A DNA stretch of 64,000 nt from the NCBI RefSeq assembly GCF_002993885.1, contig NZ_CM009578.1, positions 2,331,751 through 2,395,750 of the forward strand, in the 5' to 3' direction. The translations under genes were made by a program, and so were the position numbers. The notes under the pieces are model-generated. The model was not told where the DNA came from, did not search any database, and saw only the letters and a list, made by a program, of their open reading frames with translations. Shown in pieces: positions 63,890-64,000 of the stretch. Origin of the DNA: Sphingopyxis lindanitolerans (GTDB lineage: Bacteria > Pseudomonadota > Alphaproteobacteria > Sphingomonadales > Sphingomonadaceae). How positions within the stretch are numbered: position 1 is the stretch's first letter; each line of letters starts with the position of its first letter.

Positions 63890-63921
63890 AAAGGGCGGTC
63901 CCTCGCGGGGCCGCCCTTTTT
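63890..63921 (+). terminator. Intrinsic terminator after rplT
   Basis: 10-bp stem with one G-U pair (GGGCGGTCCC / GGGGCCGCCC) and a TCGC loop, followed by five T, 24 bases after the rplT stop. Confidence 0.85.
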
Positions 63922-64000
63922 CGTATCCGGCAAACAGGAACGGCACGAAGGTTTCCCTTCGCGCCGTTCCGACAATGGTTCGATTGGATACCATCGCCCC

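Overview
The window is a gene-dense, GC-rich stretch of an alphaproteobacterial chromosome, most likely from the Sphingomonadales and in style closest to Sphingopyxis or a relative. This rests on gene content and order (DUF3576-leuS-lptE-holA, a MipZ-type ATPase, DivK, COQ9, MmcB, DUF3572, sigma-54 next to LptB), on zinc-free L36 and L33, and on many short palindromic repeats between genes. The genus is an inference; I could run no database search. There is no prophage, transposase, tRNA, rRNA or CRISPR array.

Left edge (1-2067): the most interesting region. A minus-strand 58-residue peptide gene with a Cys/His/Trp-rich tail is followed 16 bases later by the start of a gene whose first 186 residues look like the N-terminal domain of a class III lanthipeptide synthetase (LanKC/RamC type). 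It runs out of the window. Divergent from the pair is a cytochrome P450. I read this as a ribosomally made, post-translationally modified peptide (RiPP) locus combining lanthipeptide-type and P450 chemistry.

2184-8395: ligase-associated DNA-repair helicase and PdeM phosphoesterase with a two-domain retropepsin-like protease between them, then a CPA-type antiporter. 8396-13295 (minus): holA, lptE, leuS and a DUF3576 lipoprotein. 13572-16422: an exported hypothetical, a ThiE-like protein lacking key residues, a YggS-type PLP protein and a DUF4402 protein. 16506-19406: a compact type III polyketide synthase / methyltransferase / FAD oxidoreductase operon. 19520-24708: MsrB, a class A penicillin-binding protein, a YgjP-like metalloprotein, YcgN, SCO and an ankyrin protein.

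24920-36062: riboflavin genes in two places (ribB-ribH forward, ribE-ribD reverse; RibB carries an N-terminal helix-turn-helix and a decayed RibA domain), an old yellow enzyme, an EamA transporter, COQ9, feoAB with a Fur-box-like site, ssb and mmcB. A 494-base gene-free stretch (35569-36062) holds a likely structured small RNA with its own terminator, then a 27-bp inverted repeat.

36063-48083: thioesterase, two divergent proline-specific peptidases, GNAT, HAD, rpmJ, rpoN, lptB, phosphomannomutase, MipZ and panC, with several repeat islands. 48350-56533: Sel1 protein, FemAB-like protein, RidA, HAD, DUF3572, divK, a 40-residue gene divergent from an AsnC-type regulator, an ABC-F ATPase with a possible leader peptide, a PilZ-HTH fusion, corA and rpmG. 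56766-63865: tonB (with a 17-bp tandem array touching its -35), gltX, nadE, prs, an inositol-monophosphatase-like enzyme, a GFA-family protein, and rpmI-rplT ending in a clear terminator.
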